A DNA stretch of 7,306 nt from contig UQCW01000080.1 of NCBI GenBank assembly GCA_900539625.1, positions 1 through 7,306 of the forward strand, given 5' to 3'. How positions within the stretch are numbered: the first letter of the stretch is position 1; every line of letters begins with the position of its first letter. The notes beneath the pieces were generated by a model that did not search any database, had not been told where the DNA came from, and saw only the letters and a program-made list of their open reading frames with translations. The translations under genes were made by a program, and so were the position numbers. Origin of the DNA: an uncultured Prevotella sp. (GTDB lineage Bacteria; Bacteroidota; Bacteroidia; Bacteroidales; Bacteroidaceae). Below are positions 6,933 through 7,306 of the stretch, in pieces.

Positions 6933-6985
6933 AAATCGGGCCGGGATTCTCAGCAGAGAGCCCCGGCCCGATTTCGTTGTTTTAT
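6933..6985 (+). terminator. transcription terminator of the secreted-protein unit
   Basis: A 13-bp perfect GC-rich stem: AAATCGGGCCGGG (6933-6945) pairs with 6962-6974. The 16-base loop can form a small inner stem (TCTC 6948-6951 with GAGA 6956-6959). The U-rich CGTTGTTTTAT follows. The arms begin with AAAT and end with ATTT, so the hairpin may act in both directions. Confidence 0.85.
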
Positions 6986-7160
6986 ACTGGCGGATGTCGG
7001 CAGGAATTTGCGGCGACAGCCGTTTGGTAATCACCAATGGTGTTTCACCCTTATTAATGGTGAAAGAGTACCTTGACTATGACTTACTTACTAAGGTGTT
7101 CAAAATCCAGAAACATCTCTGCGCGGTTTTGAGAGCAATGATTATGGTGGTCGCGCCAGC
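6986..7160. other. gene-free stretch between terminator and repeat copy 2
   Basis: No gene is supported. It contains two adjacent palindromes: CACC-AAT-GGTG at 7032-7042, then TTTCACC (7043-7049) pairing with GGTGAAA (7059-7065) around a 9-base AT-rich loop. GGTGTTCAAAATC at 7095-7107 is the inverted partner of 4522-4534. The last 20 or so bases, ATGGTGGTCGCGCCAGC, resemble the sequence just left of copy 1 (ATGGCGGTTGCGGCGCAGCT). Confidence 0.5.
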
Positions 7161-7306
7161 GCCCCTGAAAGGGGCTCATATTTAGGGTAGGGGCTTGCCC
7201 CTACCTCTTGGGGCCGATTTATGAGCCTTGCCCCTGTAAGGGGCTCATATCTCGAATCTTATAGCGGGGCAAGCCCCGCCAACGATATGCGCCCCTTACA
7301 GGGGCA
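7161..7306. repeat. palindromic MITE-like hairpin array, copy 2 (truncated by the window end)
   Basis: Short palindromes at 7161-7175, 7230-7244 and 7291-7305 alternate with longer ones at 7187-7204 (8-bp stem, TT loop) and 7264-7279 (7-bp, AA loop). Aligned by eye to the reverse complement of 4342-4486, 139 of 145 positions match without a gap, about 96%. The six differences lie in one short-hairpin loop and in the spacers. Copy 1 has one further long and one further short hairpin at the matching end, so about 75-80 bases of this copy should lie beyond the window. Confidence 0.85.

Overview
The window looks like a chromosomal piece of a Bacteroidales bacterium, most likely Prevotellaceae. 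Three things point there: a long single-chain PurL starting MILFFRTP; promoters that fit the Bacteroidetes pattern (TTTG, about 19 bases, TAnnTTTG) with no clear Shine-Dalgarno sites; and a secreted protein ending in a YDLSGRRV...GLYLQNGRK tail. The family assignment is from general familiarity, not from a search.

Layout: bases 1-138 hold no gene I can support. A strong hairpin at 139-179 lies just past the end of purL, the large minus-strand gene at 240-3965, which encodes phosphoribosylformylglycinamidine synthase. Its promoter is at 4044-4074. The divergent intergenic region (3966-4768) holds a 231-base palindromic, MITE-like hairpin array (4261-4491) and then a probable plus-strand promoter (4637-4668).

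On the plus strand, 4769-6655 is one reading frame for a secreted, repeat-rich protein of unknown function, broken by an in-frame TGA at 5249. It is followed after 24 bases by a 60-residue small protein (6680-6862), a mismatched stem-loop (6889-6924) and a strong terminator hairpin (6933-6974). The last 146 bases are a second, truncated copy of the palindromic element in inverted orientation, about 96% identical to copy 1.

PurL is housekeeping purine synthesis and has no visible link to its neighbour. The secreted gene and the small protein look like one transcription unit with its own promoter and terminator, sitting in a 2.67-kb segment bracketed by inverted repeats. The most noteworthy points are this bracketing, the symmetric architecture of the repeat, the local break in the secreted gene (a nonsense change or a compensated double frameshift) and the Gly-Gly motif in the small protein. 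I do not see a complete recognised defence, CRISPR or transposase system here.
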